DNA of 64,000 nucleotides from assembly GCF_029338395.1 (NCBI RefSeq), contig NZ_CP119810.1, positions 363,348-427,347 of the forward strand, written 5' to 3'. The translations under genes were made by a program, and so were the position numbers. This stretch comes from Halorussus caseinilyticus (GTDB lineage: Archaea > Halobacteriota > Halobacteria > Halobacteriales > Haladaptataceae). Positions 53,994 to 63,583 of the stretch are shown here, in pieces. Under the pieces are notes generated by a model that was not told the origin of the DNA, did no database searches, and worked only from the letters and a program-made list of their open reading frames with translations. Numbering within the stretch: position 1 is the first letter of the stretch; each line of letters starts with the position of its first letter.

Positions 53994-55766
53994 TCACTCG
54001 TCGTCAGCGAGGACCACCGCAATCTCCTCGCCGTGTTCTAAGTCCGCGTCGCCGAGCAATCGGAGCATGGTCACGTCGTCGCCGCCGTCCACGACTCGGG
54101 CGCGCAAGCGCGTCCCCGTGACCGACGATTCGAGGTCGGCGAGTCGGTCGAGAACCTCGGTCCGGAACGTCTCGGTCTCGTTGACCGCGGCCTCCGGCAC
54201 GGCCGCCCCGCCCGCCTCGGACTCGTCCGAGGCGGGCGTTTCAGAGGCTGACGGGGCCGTTTCGGACGCGTCCGGTGAGGACGCGTCGGCGCTCGCGGAC
54301 CCGGAGGCGGGTGCGTCACGGTCGGGCGAAACTGCCACGTCGTCCGTCGAAACTGCCGCTCTCTCTCCCGGAACCGCCGCGTCCGCACCGCCCGATTCGG
54401 CGCGCGCGCCGAATTGGGCGTCGAATCGCTCGACGGCGACGCCTTCCGCTTCGAGGTCGGCGTCGGCGAATCGGGCCACCGCGGGAAGCGCGTCCTCGCC
54501 GTCTTCGAGGAGTTCGCCGAACCGCGCGCCGTTGGACTGCCAGTCTTGGGCGCGGATGGACTGGACCGCGGTCTCGCTCAACCACGGCGGCGGCGACCAC
54601 CGGCCGTCGGCGTAGAGGGTCTGCTCGCGGTCGTCGTCGCTGGCCCAGACGAATCGCTCGTCGTACCGGCCCCGGAAGTCCCGAAGCGCGCGCCGGGGAC
54701 CGTGGCCCGCGACGACGTGGATGGGGTCGAGTTCGGACACGAGGTCGTCGATGACCGACAGCGACGTGTGGTTGACCACCTCGAAGTCGTAGACGGTGCA
54801 GGCGGCCGTCTCGACCGGTTCGGTCGCGCCACCGGTCAGTTGGACCAGCGTGGCCGACGAGTCGTCCCTGATGGCTCCGAACAGGCGGTGTGCGCTCCCT
54901 TCCGAGGGAACTTCCGGCCCGGCGAAGGTGACGGCACCGCGTTCGAGCAGGTCGTTCGCCGAGTCGAACACCGGAACCGTCTCGACGTTGGGCACGTCGT
55001 AGTCGAAGTCGGCGTAGAGTTTGGCGGCTTGTCCCGCCAGCGTAATCGGAGTCGATTGGTTCAGACGCTCGCCGAGGTGTCCGAGCAGGTAGGCGTAGTG
55101 GACCGCGGTCAGTGCGCTGGCGGTCACGAGGACCGACGACCCGGCCCGAGCGCGCTCGATGATGGTGAAAAGCGACTCGGTGAGCGTCTCCTCGAAGTCG
55201 TCGGTCGTGGAGACGTTGACGAACAGGGCGTCCACGTCCACCGGCAGGTCGGTCCGGAATCCCGGATAGCCTGCAACTCGACGGGTGGTGAAGTCACCGG
55301 TGAACAGAAGGTGGTTGGCCCGCGACCCGTCGTGGAACCGGACGACGAATCCGGCCGCGCCCGGCGCGTGACCCGCCGGAACCGGCGCGGCCTCCACGTC
55401 CGGGACGAGCGTCTGCCACCCGTCGAGCGGTCGGATGGCGTCGGTGACTGATTCCGTCGTGCCGATTTCGTAGTTCTTCTCGCCCTCGGTCAACACGTCT
55501 TCAAGGACCTTCGCAGTGGGTTCGGCGGCGTAGACCGGCGCGCCGTCCCGAAGCGAGTCCGCGAGCGTGGCGTAGTGGTCGAGGTGCGCGTGGGTCAGCA
55601 GGACGGCCGCGAGGTACTCGTCGTCGCCTAACAGCGCGTCTAAATCGACGCCGACGCCCGAGTCTACGAGGACGCAGGCCGTCCGGTCGCGGGTCACGTC
55701 TCGGAACCGAAGGAGGTACGAACCGCCTCCTTTCGATGGGTTCGCGTGCTGATAGCTCAGATTCAT
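53994..55766 (-). CDS. MBL-fold metallohydrolase with long acidic C-terminal linker
   Basis: A 590-residue protein. The metal motif HAHLDH (residues 59-64) and VDSGVGVDL, VPAGHAPGAAGFVV, LLFTGDFTT and VVAGHGPRRAL correspond to the MBL/beta-CASP fold of RNA-processing or esterase enzymes (CPSF-like). Residues about 450-535 are an Ala/Ser/Asp/Glu/Pro linker encoded by DNA rich in inverted repeats (54209-54238 and 54395-54414). A short C-terminal domain (ETFRTEVLDRLADLE...VVLADDE) follows. Whether it is nuclease or hydrolase is undetermined. Confidence 0.85.
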   Translation of the reverse strand: MNLSYQHANPSKGGGSYLLRFRDVTRDRTACVLVDSGVGVDLDALLGDDEYLAAVLLTHAHLDHYATLADSLRDGAPVYAAEPTAKVLEDVLTEGEKNYEIGTTESVTDAIRPLDGWQTLVPDVEAAPVPAGHAPGAAGFVVRFHDGSRANHLLFTGDFTTRRVAGYPGFRTDLPVDVDALFVNVSTTDDFEETLTESLFTIIERARAGSSVLVTASALTAVHYAYLLGHLGERLNQSTPITLAGQAAKLYADFDYDVPNVETVPVFDSANDLLERGAVTFAGPEVPSEGSAHRLFGAIRDDSSATLVQLTGGATEPVETAACTVYDFEVVNHTSLSVIDDLVSELDPIHVVAGHGPRRALRDFRGRYDERFVWASDDDREQTLYADGRWSPPPWLSETAVQSIRAQDWQSNGARFGELLEDGEDALPAVARFADADLEAEGVAVERFDAQFGARAESGGADAAVPGERAAVSTDDVAVSPDRDAPASGSASADASSPDASETAPSASETPASDESEAGGAAVPEAAVNETETFRTEVLDRLADLESSVTGTRLRARVVDGGDDVTMLRLLGDADLEHGEEIAVVLADDE

Positions 55767-55924
55767 CTGTGACGGAACCCACCTTCACATCTCTCTGTTC
55801 CGACACGGTGCATATCCTCGAAAACGCACCGGGGGAACCTAAACGCTTTGCTACACGGTGTCTAGTGTCACTACATGATAATGTAAACCCAGACATTTTC
55901 GGCCAGAGAGAGACGGAGCGTCGG

Positions 55925-56746
55925 TTACTCCGGGTCGAACGAGGTGATTCGGCCCCACGAACTCTTCTTGCCCCAGAGACCCGAGCGCATGCACTCCAGT
56001 TCCACGATTTGGGAGTTGTCCACGAAGAGGTTGACCTCCGGCCCGAAGTTCTTGATGTACCACTCGAACACCTCGGGGTCGGCCGCCTCGAACACGCAGT
56101 TCTCGACGCCGACTTCGTTGGCGATTTCGAAGGCCACGTCCGTCCGCCACTCCCGGACGCGTTCGGTGATGCCCTCCGACTCGACCATGATTTTGTACGC
56201 CCCGGCGTCGAGGTGGCGCTGTGCCTCACGAATCGCGCTCGCCGGGTCGATTGCGGCCTCGCTCTCCAACTCCTCGACCGACGACGCGCCGCCAGCGCCG
56301 AACTGGACGTTGATTTCGGGCTTGGCCTTCAGTCCCTTCTGTTGGACCATCTCGGTCAGCGCCACGAGGTCGTCGGTGTCGATGGCGACGAACCCCGAGG
56401 AAATTTCCACGATGTCGAATCCCAGATTCCCGGCCTCCTCGACGTACTGCTCTACTTTGTCGTGGTCCCTGACGAGGACGTTCTCCACGAACCCGCCGGT
56501 CGAGACCTGTACGTCGTACTCGTGGCACACCGCGATTAGTTCCTCGACGGCCTCCTCGGGCATCAGTGCGAACGACCCGCCCGAAAACTTGTAAATGTCC
56601 ACGTACTCGCCCATCGTGTCGAGGATGTCGCGCAACTCGCGCGGTCCCATCGGGTCGTAGTACGGCCCCCGAATCTCGGTGATACCCTTCTCCCGCGGTT
56701 TCGATTCACGCTCGTTGACGTGCAGAAAGTCGAATGCTCGGTCCAT
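55925..56746 (-). CDS. Phosphosulfolactate synthase (ComA) family protein
   Basis: A 273-residue TIM-barrel protein from ATG 56746: KPREKGITEIRGPYYDPMGPRELRD, YVDIYKFSGGSFALMPEEAVEE, STGGFVENVLVRD, FDIVEISSGFVAI and VDNSQIVELECMRSGLWG are ComA family blocks. ComA adds sulfite to phosphoenolpyruvate, the first step of coenzyme M or sulfolactate synthesis. Haloarchaea lack methanogenesis, so the product may feed another sulfonate. No com genes are nearby. The upstream frame is open to 57160 but is non-coding in appearance. Confidence 0.85.
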   Translation of the reverse strand: MDRAFDFLHVNERESKPREKGITEIRGPYYDPMGPRELRDILDTMGEYVDIYKFSGGSFALMPEEAVEELIAVCHEYDVQVSTGGFVENVLVRDHDKVEQYVEEAGNLGFDIVEISSGFVAIDTDDLVALTEMVQQKGLKAKPEINVQFGAGGASSVEELESEAAIDPASAIREAQRHLDAGAYKIMVESEGITERVREWRTDVAFEIANEVGVENCVFEAADPEVFEWYIKNFGPEVNLFVDNSQIVELECMRSGLWGKKSSWGRITSFDPE

Positions 56747-56805
56747 CGGAAACCCCGACAGGGGTACGACGAACCGCCACTTTACTGTTGGGCAGGCCCG
56801 CGGAC

Positions 56806-56994
56806 CTACCGCTCGCGAGACAGAACGTAGTACGCCACCCCGAACCCGACGAGACCCGCCAGCGCGCCCGCCGGGAGACCGACTATCGCCGAGGGCCAGA
56901 TTCGCGTGGCGAGCAGTTCCGTCACCGATACCGCGACGACGAGAAACGAGACGACCCCGGCCGCGAGCGCGACGGCGAGATTTCGGACGTTCAC
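56806..56994 (-). CDS. 62-residue two-TM membrane protein
   Basis: MNVRNLAVALAAGVVSFLVV then a second hydrophobic span GLPAGALAGLVGFGVAYYVL and a basic end SRER. Two tight membrane helices. It lies 60 bp upstream of the ComA-like gene on the same strand. Small conserved haloarchaeal type; function unknown. Confidence 0.6.
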   Translation of the reverse strand: MNVRNLAVALAAGVVSFLVVAVSVTELLATRIWPSAIVGLPAGALAGLVGFGVAYYVLSRER

Positions 56995-57075
56995 GGGCGG
57001 GTCTCTCGCCGCGGCGTCCTAAGCGTATCGACCGGGCGACTCCGTGAGAAATCCCGACGTGGACGTACGGACATC

Positions 57076-57111
57076 CGAATACGGACTTAAATACGAATAC
57101 GGACTTAAATA
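57076..57111. repeat. Perfect tandem duplication of an 18-bp box A-like sequence
   Basis: CGAATACGGACTTAAATA occurs twice without a gap (57076-57093 and 57094-57111). Each copy ends in TTAAATA, a box A-like element. It lies upstream of the 47-residue membrane protein gene (57194) and could give two start sites or a duplicated promoter. Confidence 0.85.
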
Positions 57112-57193
57112 TAGTGTGCGGCACGCGAGCGCGCAACGAGGTCGCTCGCTCACCGCCCACGAGACATAACCGTCCCCGCGCCGTAGGTCCCCC

Positions 57194-57337
57194 GTGACCT
57201 ACCGAACCACGATGGGTTGGTCGCTCGTCTCGTCGGGTATCGTCACGCTCCTGCTCGCGTTCCTCCCCGGAGACTCGCTGTGGTGGGGCGTCCTGCTCCT
57301 CGCGGCGGGTATCGGGACGCTGTACGTCAGACAGTAG
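57194..57337 (+). CDS. 47-residue membrane protein
   Basis: From GTG 57194: TYRTTMGWSLVSSGIVTLLL and a second hydrophobic span GVLLLAAGIGTLYV. Two membrane helices with a short PGDSLWW loop. It ends 13 bp before the end of the RiPP-like gene on the other strand. No family recognised. Coding is supported by hydrophobic pattern and codon bias only. Confidence 0.5.
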   Translation: MTYRTTMGWSLVSSGIVTLLLAFLPGDSLWWGVLLLAAGIGTLYVRQ

Positions 57338-57350
57338 TCGGTCCGGGTCG

Positions 57351-57695
57351 CTACTCTACGTGAACCCGCGTGACGTGGCCGCCACAGCCACACTGCTCGA
57401 CGTACTCCCGCCGCACGTCATCGCCGAAGGCGTCGTCGAGCGCGTCGAAGAGGTACGTCTCCGGGTGGCCGTGGTCGCCGTGAGTCACGAGGTTGACGTG
57501 GTTCCCGGCCGCGGTGTGTTCGACCGCAGTCCGGGCCTGCGCGACCACGAGGTCCCGACTGTCGGCGTGATGGGGCTTTTCGAGGTTGGCCGACCACGAG
57601 TTGTCGTGAACGCGGTCGGTGATGGGACTTACGTCGCTATCGAGGTTCACGTCGTGGTCGCGGTCCGGGTCGCCGTCGCCGCTGGTCGCTCTCAT
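57351..57695 (-). CDS. CGCGG family RiPP precursor-like protein
   Basis: A 114-residue protein from ATG 57695. An acidic start (DPDRDHDVNLDSDV) is followed by a His-rich middle (LVTHGDHGHPETYLFDALDD) and the C-terminal EQCGCGGHVTRVHVE. I associate the CGCGGHVTR ending with the haloarchaeal family annotated as CGCGG radical-SAM-modified RiPP precursor. Such peptides are modified at the Cys/Gly core by a radical SAM maturase. No radical SAM/SPASM gene other than ThiC is seen in this window. The identification rests on the motif and needs a profile search. Confidence 0.65.
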   Translation of the reverse strand: MRATSGDGDPDRDHDVNLDSDVSPITDRVHDNSWSANLEKPHHADSRDLVVAQARTAVEHTAAGNHVNLVTHGDHGHPETYLFDALDDAFGDDVRREYVEQCGCGGHVTRVHVE

Positions 57696-57836
57696 GTTCG
57701 AAACGAGGCCGCGCCAGCGCGAAGGGGTTGTGCCGAATTTGTTCGGGTGAGCGTTCGGATGACGGGTCCGGTCGCCAAAGTGAACTCTCTGTGACTGTGT
57801 AGCAAAATTTATCATCGGCATGTGTGAGAAACGGAT

Positions 57837-58854
57837 ATGCAGAACTCGCCGACCCGCAGAGGTTTTCTCAGGGCGAGCGCCGCCGGAACGGTCGTGTCGG
57901 GGGCGCTCGTCGGTGGTTCCCGGTCAGTCGCCGCCGAGACGGTGACGCTGTCCGGGACCGTGACCGCCGAGAGCGGGGCCGACCTTCGGCGCGACGAAAT
58001 CGACGCGTCGGGCCGGGACGCGTTCAAGGACCCGCATCGACGCCGACGGGAACTTCGAGGTGGAGGTTCCCGCGAGCGGTGAGTACAAACTCGGGTACTA
58101 CAACGACGCCTCGAACATCGAATCGGGCGACACCCGGAACGGGTCGCCGCACATCTTCAACCTCGGCAAACAGTACGTCGGGACCGACCCGGTAGACATC
58201 GGGGTGGTGACGCTCCCGCGGGCGTACCCCGTGGACCTGCGCGTCCTCAAACCGAGCGGCGAACCGCTGATGGGCGCGCGAACCGACTACCGACACAGCG
58301 GATGGGGCGCGAGCGGGCGTCTCCTCGCGCTGAACACCGAAGGATACACCGTCATCGACGGCGCGACCCACACGGGACTCGAATTCGCCGAACACGTCAC
58401 CGCCGAGGTGAAACCGCCCGCGGGCGACGAGTACGACGACGGCACCTACAAGCACACCGTGACCGTGGACCGACCCACCGAACTCACGGTGACGATAGGT
58501 GCCGACGGCGCGAAGTGGCAGGTCGAACGCGGCGAGAGGGGAACGACGGAGACGACCACCGACTCGGGGACGACAGCGACCACGACCCGCGAGCGGACGA
58601 CCCGCGAGACCACGAGTCGCAGGACGACGCCGCCCGGGACCGCCCAGACGACGCGGGAAGTCCCGGTGAACGCCACGACCCGGCGCGGGACCCGAGAAGG
58701 CAACGAGTCGTCCGCGAAGTCCGAGCGGGGATTCTTCTCGAACGGGACCGGAACCAGCGACTTGGAGATGCTGAACGACCCGTTCGTGCTGACGGTCGGC
58801 GGGTTCGTCCTCTCGGCGGCGGGAATCGCCCACCAACTCGTGCGGGGGTACTGA
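57837..58854 (+). pseudogene. Tat-exported, Thr-rich anchored surface protein, frameshifted
   Basis: The first frame starts MQNSPTRRGFLRASAAGTVV, a Tat signal, then VTLSGTVTAESGADLRRDEIDASGRDAFKD. The second frame carries RIDADGNFEVEVPASGEYKLGYYNDASNIE, a beta-sandwich-like body, a Thr-rich linker (residues with repeated TTT/RETT) and a C-terminal membrane segment ending LVRGY. Removing one C from CCC at 58031-58033 joins them as ...FKDRIDADGNFEVEV. The joined protein is about 338 residues, exported and anchored. Possibly a carboxypeptidase-regulatory-like (CarboxypepD_reg) domain. Sequencing error or inactivation are both possible. Confidence 0.8.
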
Positions 58855-58856
58855 CC

Positions 58857-59498
58857 GTGGCCCGAGGCGCACCTGCGGTCTGGAGTACGGTCCTCGGTCT
58901 CCCGTTCGTCCTCGCCGGGGGATGGCTCTACGTCGGCCAGTCCGCCTACCCCGGGGTCGTCGGCCTGCCGTTCGCCTTCTTCGGCCTGTTCGTCGTCGGC
59001 ATCGGCGCGTACGTCCACGCAGTCTCGCCGAGCGAACCACGGTTGGGCGACGACGAGGAACTGCTGGAGAAGCGCCACCCGACCCAGCGCGTGGCCCGGG
59101 TGAAAATCGCGGTGGGGCTTCCCCTGCTGGTAGCGACCGTCTATCTGCTGTTCTTCACCAGAGTCCCGTACGTCTACCCGACGGCGACGTTCGTCGTGGG
59201 TCTCTACGCCTTCTCGTCGGGGTTGTACACCTACTGGACCAACTCGCTGACGACCTACTACGTGACCTCCCGGCGCATCATCAAGGAGTATCGGTTCCTC
59301 TCGCTGGTCCGTCGGGAGATTCCCCGCGAAAAGGTCCGGGGCGTCCAAGAGCGCAAGTCGGCAATCGAGGCGCTGGTCGGACTCGGAAACGTCCTCGTCG
59401 CCAGCGGCGGCGGGCGCTCGCTGGAGATTCGGATGCGAAACATGGAGCAGTCCGAGTCGTTCGCCGACAGCATCCGGACGCTGATTTCGGAGTCCTAA
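58857..59498 (+). CDS. PH domain (bPH2) membrane protein
   Basis: A 213-residue protein from GTG 58857, 2 bp after the preceding stop. Two pairs of membrane segments (residues about 8-50 and 80-125) precede a bacterial PH-type domain: TTYYVTSRRIIKEYRFLSLVRREIPREKVRGVQERKSAIEALVGLGNVLVASGGG. This bPH2 pattern recurs in small membrane proteins of unknown function. The spacing suggests cotranscription with the surface protein gene. The stop overlaps the stop of the converging gene by 3 bp. Confidence 0.82.
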   Translation: MARGAPAVWSTVLGLPFVLAGGWLYVGQSAYPGVVGLPFAFFGLFVVGIGAYVHAVSPSEPRLGDDEELLEKRHPTQRVARVKIAVGLPLLVATVYLLFFTRVPYVYPTATFVVGLYAFSSGLYTYWTNSLTTYYVTSRRIIKEYRFLSLVRREIPREKVRGVQERKSAIEALVGLGNVLVASGGGRSLEIRMRNMEQSESFADSIRTLISES

Positions 59499-60859
59499 CC
59501 GAGTAGCGCGACCAAATCGGTAACGTCGCGGTCCTCCAACTGAAGCACGGTCTCGATTATCTCGTCGCGCTTGGCTTCGTCGTAGCGCATTCCGGCGGTT
59601 TCGTGGAATTTTCTCTCTATCTCGTCCCACGACATCGGGTCGTTGGGGTGGCCCTCGAAGTGGTCTTTCTCCACGAGGTAGGTGGTCCCGTCGGCCGTCT
59701 CGACGGCGACGACGGCGGGCATCTCGCCGTTCTCGAACCGGGCGGTGAGGTCCGAGTCCGCCGAGACTTCCACCTTCCGGAGGAGTTCCTGCACGTCGTC
59801 CCGGCGGATGCGCTCGGGGTCGTACTGGTCGTTGCCCATCTCGCGGTCCACCAGCGCCGCCGCGAGCATGTACGGCAGGGAGTGGTCTGCCTGCGCTTTG
59901 GTCTCGACTTCGTAGCGACTCCCCTCGCCGCCGCCGATGATGAGTTTCGCCCCGGCGAAGGTGTCGAGGCGAATCTTCTCCACCTCGTCGGGGTCGATGT
60001 CCTCGCGTTCGGCGAGTTCGATGACGCCCTCGACGGCGGACTGGGCGTACGTCTCGGCGACGTACTTTTTGGTCATCACGTCGTGGACGCGCTCCGCGGG
60101 CGTGAACTCGGCCTCGAAGTCGCCCGAAATCGTCTGTTTCCACCCCTTCTGGCCCTCGAAGAGGTTCTTCGGGCCGTCCATCCCGTGCTTGGCGAGGAAC
60201 GCAGAGTAGACCGCGTTCCGGGCGGCGTTGGCCGACGCGATGCCCTTCCACTCCGAGATGCCCTCGGTTCGAGTGACGCGGAGGGCGTTGTGCCCGGTGC
60301 CCGCGATACCGATTGCCGACCGGAGGGGTTCGCGGTCCAAGCCCAGAATCGTCCCGGCACCGCAAGCAGCGGAAATCACGGTGTGGGTAACGTGGTCCCA
60401 CCCGCGGTCACGGACCGGCGCGTTCCACGCGAGCGCGCCCTGCACCTCGTAGGCCACGCCGACGGCGGTCAGGAGGTCCTCCCCGGAAGCGTCGGCGTAC
60501 TCCCCGCAGGCGAGTATTCCGGCGACGTTGTCGCTCGGGTGGGGCGTCTCGCCGGGCGCGAGAAACGAGTCCATGTAGTCGAGATAGCGCACGAGCGCCG
60601 TGTTGTACATCGTCGCGTCGGGCGGCGAGGCGACTGCCTCGCCGCCCGCGTCCGACCCCACACCCCAGAGCGTACACCCCTCGCCGCCGAACTCGGTCAC
60701 GGTGTCGCGGACGACGCCGACGGGTTCTTCCTCCATCGCGGCGACGGCGATGCCCAGCGAGTCGGCGACCCGTTTTTTGAGTTCGTCTACGGTGTCGTCG
60801 GTCATGTCCTCGAATTCGAGACTCAGCGCGAAGTCGGCGATGTCGGCGGTGGTGGTCAT
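59495..60859 (-). CDS. MmgE/PrpD family protein (2-methylcitrate dehydratase-like)
   Basis: A 454-residue protein: FALSLEFEDMTDDTVDELKKRVADSLGIAVAAMEEE, AALVRYLDYMDSF..., HPSDNVAGILACGEY, AGTGHNALRVTRTEGISEWKG and VHDVMTKKYVAETYAQSAVEG match MmgE/PrpD. These dehydrate 2-methylcitrate or related acids in propionate metabolism. No prpB/prpC lies next to it. A 13-bp-arm hairpin (60619-60648) codes for a loop in the N-terminal half. Length is normal for the family. Confidence 0.92.
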   Translation of the reverse strand: MTTTADIADFALSLEFEDMTDDTVDELKKRVADSLGIAVAAMEEEPVGVVRDTVTEFGGEGCTLWGVGSDAGGEAVASPPDATMYNTALVRYLDYMDSFLAPGETPHPSDNVAGILACGEYADASGEDLLTAVGVAYEVQGALAWNAPVRDRGWDHVTHTVISAACGAGTILGLDREPLRSAIGIAGTGHNALRVTRTEGISEWKGIASANAARNAVYSAFLAKHGMDGPKNLFEGQKGWKQTISGDFEAEFTPAERVHDVMTKKYVAETYAQSAVEGVIELAEREDIDPDEVEKIRLDTFAGAKLIIGGGEGSRYEVETKAQADHSLPYMLAAALVDREMGNDQYDPERIRRDDVQELLRKVEVSADSDLTARFENGEMPAVVAVETADGTTYLVEKDHFEGHPNDPMSWDEIERKFHETAGMRYDEAKRDEIIETVLQLEDRDVTDLVALLG

Positions 60860-61074
60860 GGTGGCCGTGCGACGGTCGCCGGGAAAAAACGGGCCGTGCG
60901 TTCAGTCGGAAACACGGGTTGAAGCGGCGGTAAGGTCGGATTACGAAAGTGCGAGGAGAAAGCCTCGCTCTTCAGGTCGGGGATGAATCCGACAGTTGGT
61001 GAAACAAACCACGACAGCAGCATGGCCGGATATTCCAATAGATGCTTGGGAAAGTAGATTAAATTACCTATATA

Positions 61075-62363
<1,289 letters not shown>

Positions 62364-62507
62364 AAGCGCGGGGAATCGCGGCTATGAATACGGCGTAGAG
62401 ACATGAAATCCATTGTTTTAGACGTGTTTTCAGTTGTTTGAGAAAGGAATAAGTGTCTCTCCGGAGGAGCGTGCGCTCGTCTCGACCCACCACCGGGATG
62501 GACGATA

Positions 62508-62539
62508 CCCGCCCGCTCGCGGTCCCGCGAGCGGGCGGG
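62508..62539. repeat. Perfect 15-bp inverted repeat, intergenic
   Basis: The arms 62508-62522 and 62525-62539 flank a 2-nt centre, 42 bp before the end of the DUF3179 gene on the minus strand. The rest of the 62364-62580 gap holds AT-rich sequence (62400-62455) and no gene. It may serve as the 3' end of the DUF3179 transcript. Confidence 0.75.
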
Positions 62540-62580
62540 ACTTTGAAACGTTCTTCCGGCGGCGACTTCCAGCGGTCCCG

Positions 62581-63552
62581 TCACTCCGCCGACCAGAACG
62601 CGCCGTCGCCGTGGTCGTCGCGCCACGCGAACGCGAACAGTCGTCTCGCCGCCACGCGCGCCAGTTTCCGGCCGTCGTCGCTCTCGCCGGTCGCGCCGTC
62701 CCACCGGGCACCGTCGGCCGAGAAGACGCCCGCTTCGCCCGCCGCCTCGAACTCGTAGCCCGGATTCTCGAAGGCGTGAATCCCGTCGGGAGCGGCGAAC
62801 ACCGCGAGGTCTCGGTCGCCGACCGTCGCGCGTGCGACCCCGCCCGCGCGCTCGACCCGCGGGAGCGGGAACCCGAGCGCGCTGTCGCTTTCGCTCGCTT
62901 CGACGCCCAGCACGACCGTCTTGGGGTCCAAGTCCTCACGACTCCACTCCCGGCCGCCCTCGCCGCGGTGGGCCGCGAGTCCGAACCCGTCGCCCTCGAA
63001 GTAGTCGGCGTAGGGCGCGTCGTCGTACTCGATGGGTTCGGGGTCGTCGCCGGGTCCGCTGGCCTCGCTCTCGCCGCCGGGTCGCCGGAGGACCCGCCCG
63101 TCGTACTCCGCGCGGAAGCGCTCGTAGGTCGTCACCGACGAGGGCCGGACCCGGAGCGACTCGCCCGCCAACTCGCCCGCGATGGCCTCGCCGAGCGACT
63201 GCTTCCACTCCGAGTCGGTCCCGCGGTCGTACATCACCAAGTCGTCGTCGGCGAGTTTGCCCGACACGCCGAACTCCAGCACCCGGTCGCCGACTCCGCG
63301 GTCGTACACCACCGCGCTCCCGCAGAGCGGGCACCACGTCACCGCGATTGGGTCGCCGCCGAGTTCGTCGTTGACGATTTCGTGGTAGTGCAGGATTCGG
63401 ACCGGATAGGCCCGGACCTCGCGGTCCTCGCCGTCGCCGTCGCTCTCGACCACGATTACCTCGTCGTCCGGGTCGCCGAAGTAGTCCGGGCCGAACTCCG
63501 GGTCGTCCACGCTCGGAATCGCGTCCCGCGGGATGACCTGCCTGACGTTCAT
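62581..63552 (-). CDS. DUF3179 domain-containing protein
   Basis: A 323-residue protein from ATG 63552: MNVRQVIPRDAIPSVDDPEF, YPVRILHYHEIVNDELGGDPIAVTWCPLCGSAVVYDR and FGVSGKLADDDLVMYDRGTDSEWKQ are the DUF3179 signature, with CPLC as a probable metal or redox site. The C-terminal half has PKTVVLGVE and an RAxxGDRDLAVFA beta region. Function unknown. It ends a minus-strand pair with the HTH regulator. Confidence 0.93.
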   Translation of the reverse strand: MNVRQVIPRDAIPSVDDPEFGPDYFGDPDDEVIVVESDGDGEDREVRAYPVRILHYHEIVNDELGGDPIAVTWCPLCGSAVVYDRGVGDRVLEFGVSGKLADDDLVMYDRGTDSEWKQSLGEAIAGELAGESLRVRPSSVTTYERFRAEYDGRVLRRPGGESEASGPGDDPEPIEYDDAPYADYFEGDGFGLAAHRGEGGREWSREDLDPKTVVLGVEASESDSALGFPLPRVERAGGVARATVGDRDLAVFAAPDGIHAFENPGYEFEAAGEAGVFSADGARWDGATGESDDGRKLARVAARRLFAFAWRDDHGDGAFWSAE

Positions 63553-63583
63553 CGACGGGGGTTCGGACGCGGGACTCAAAACG

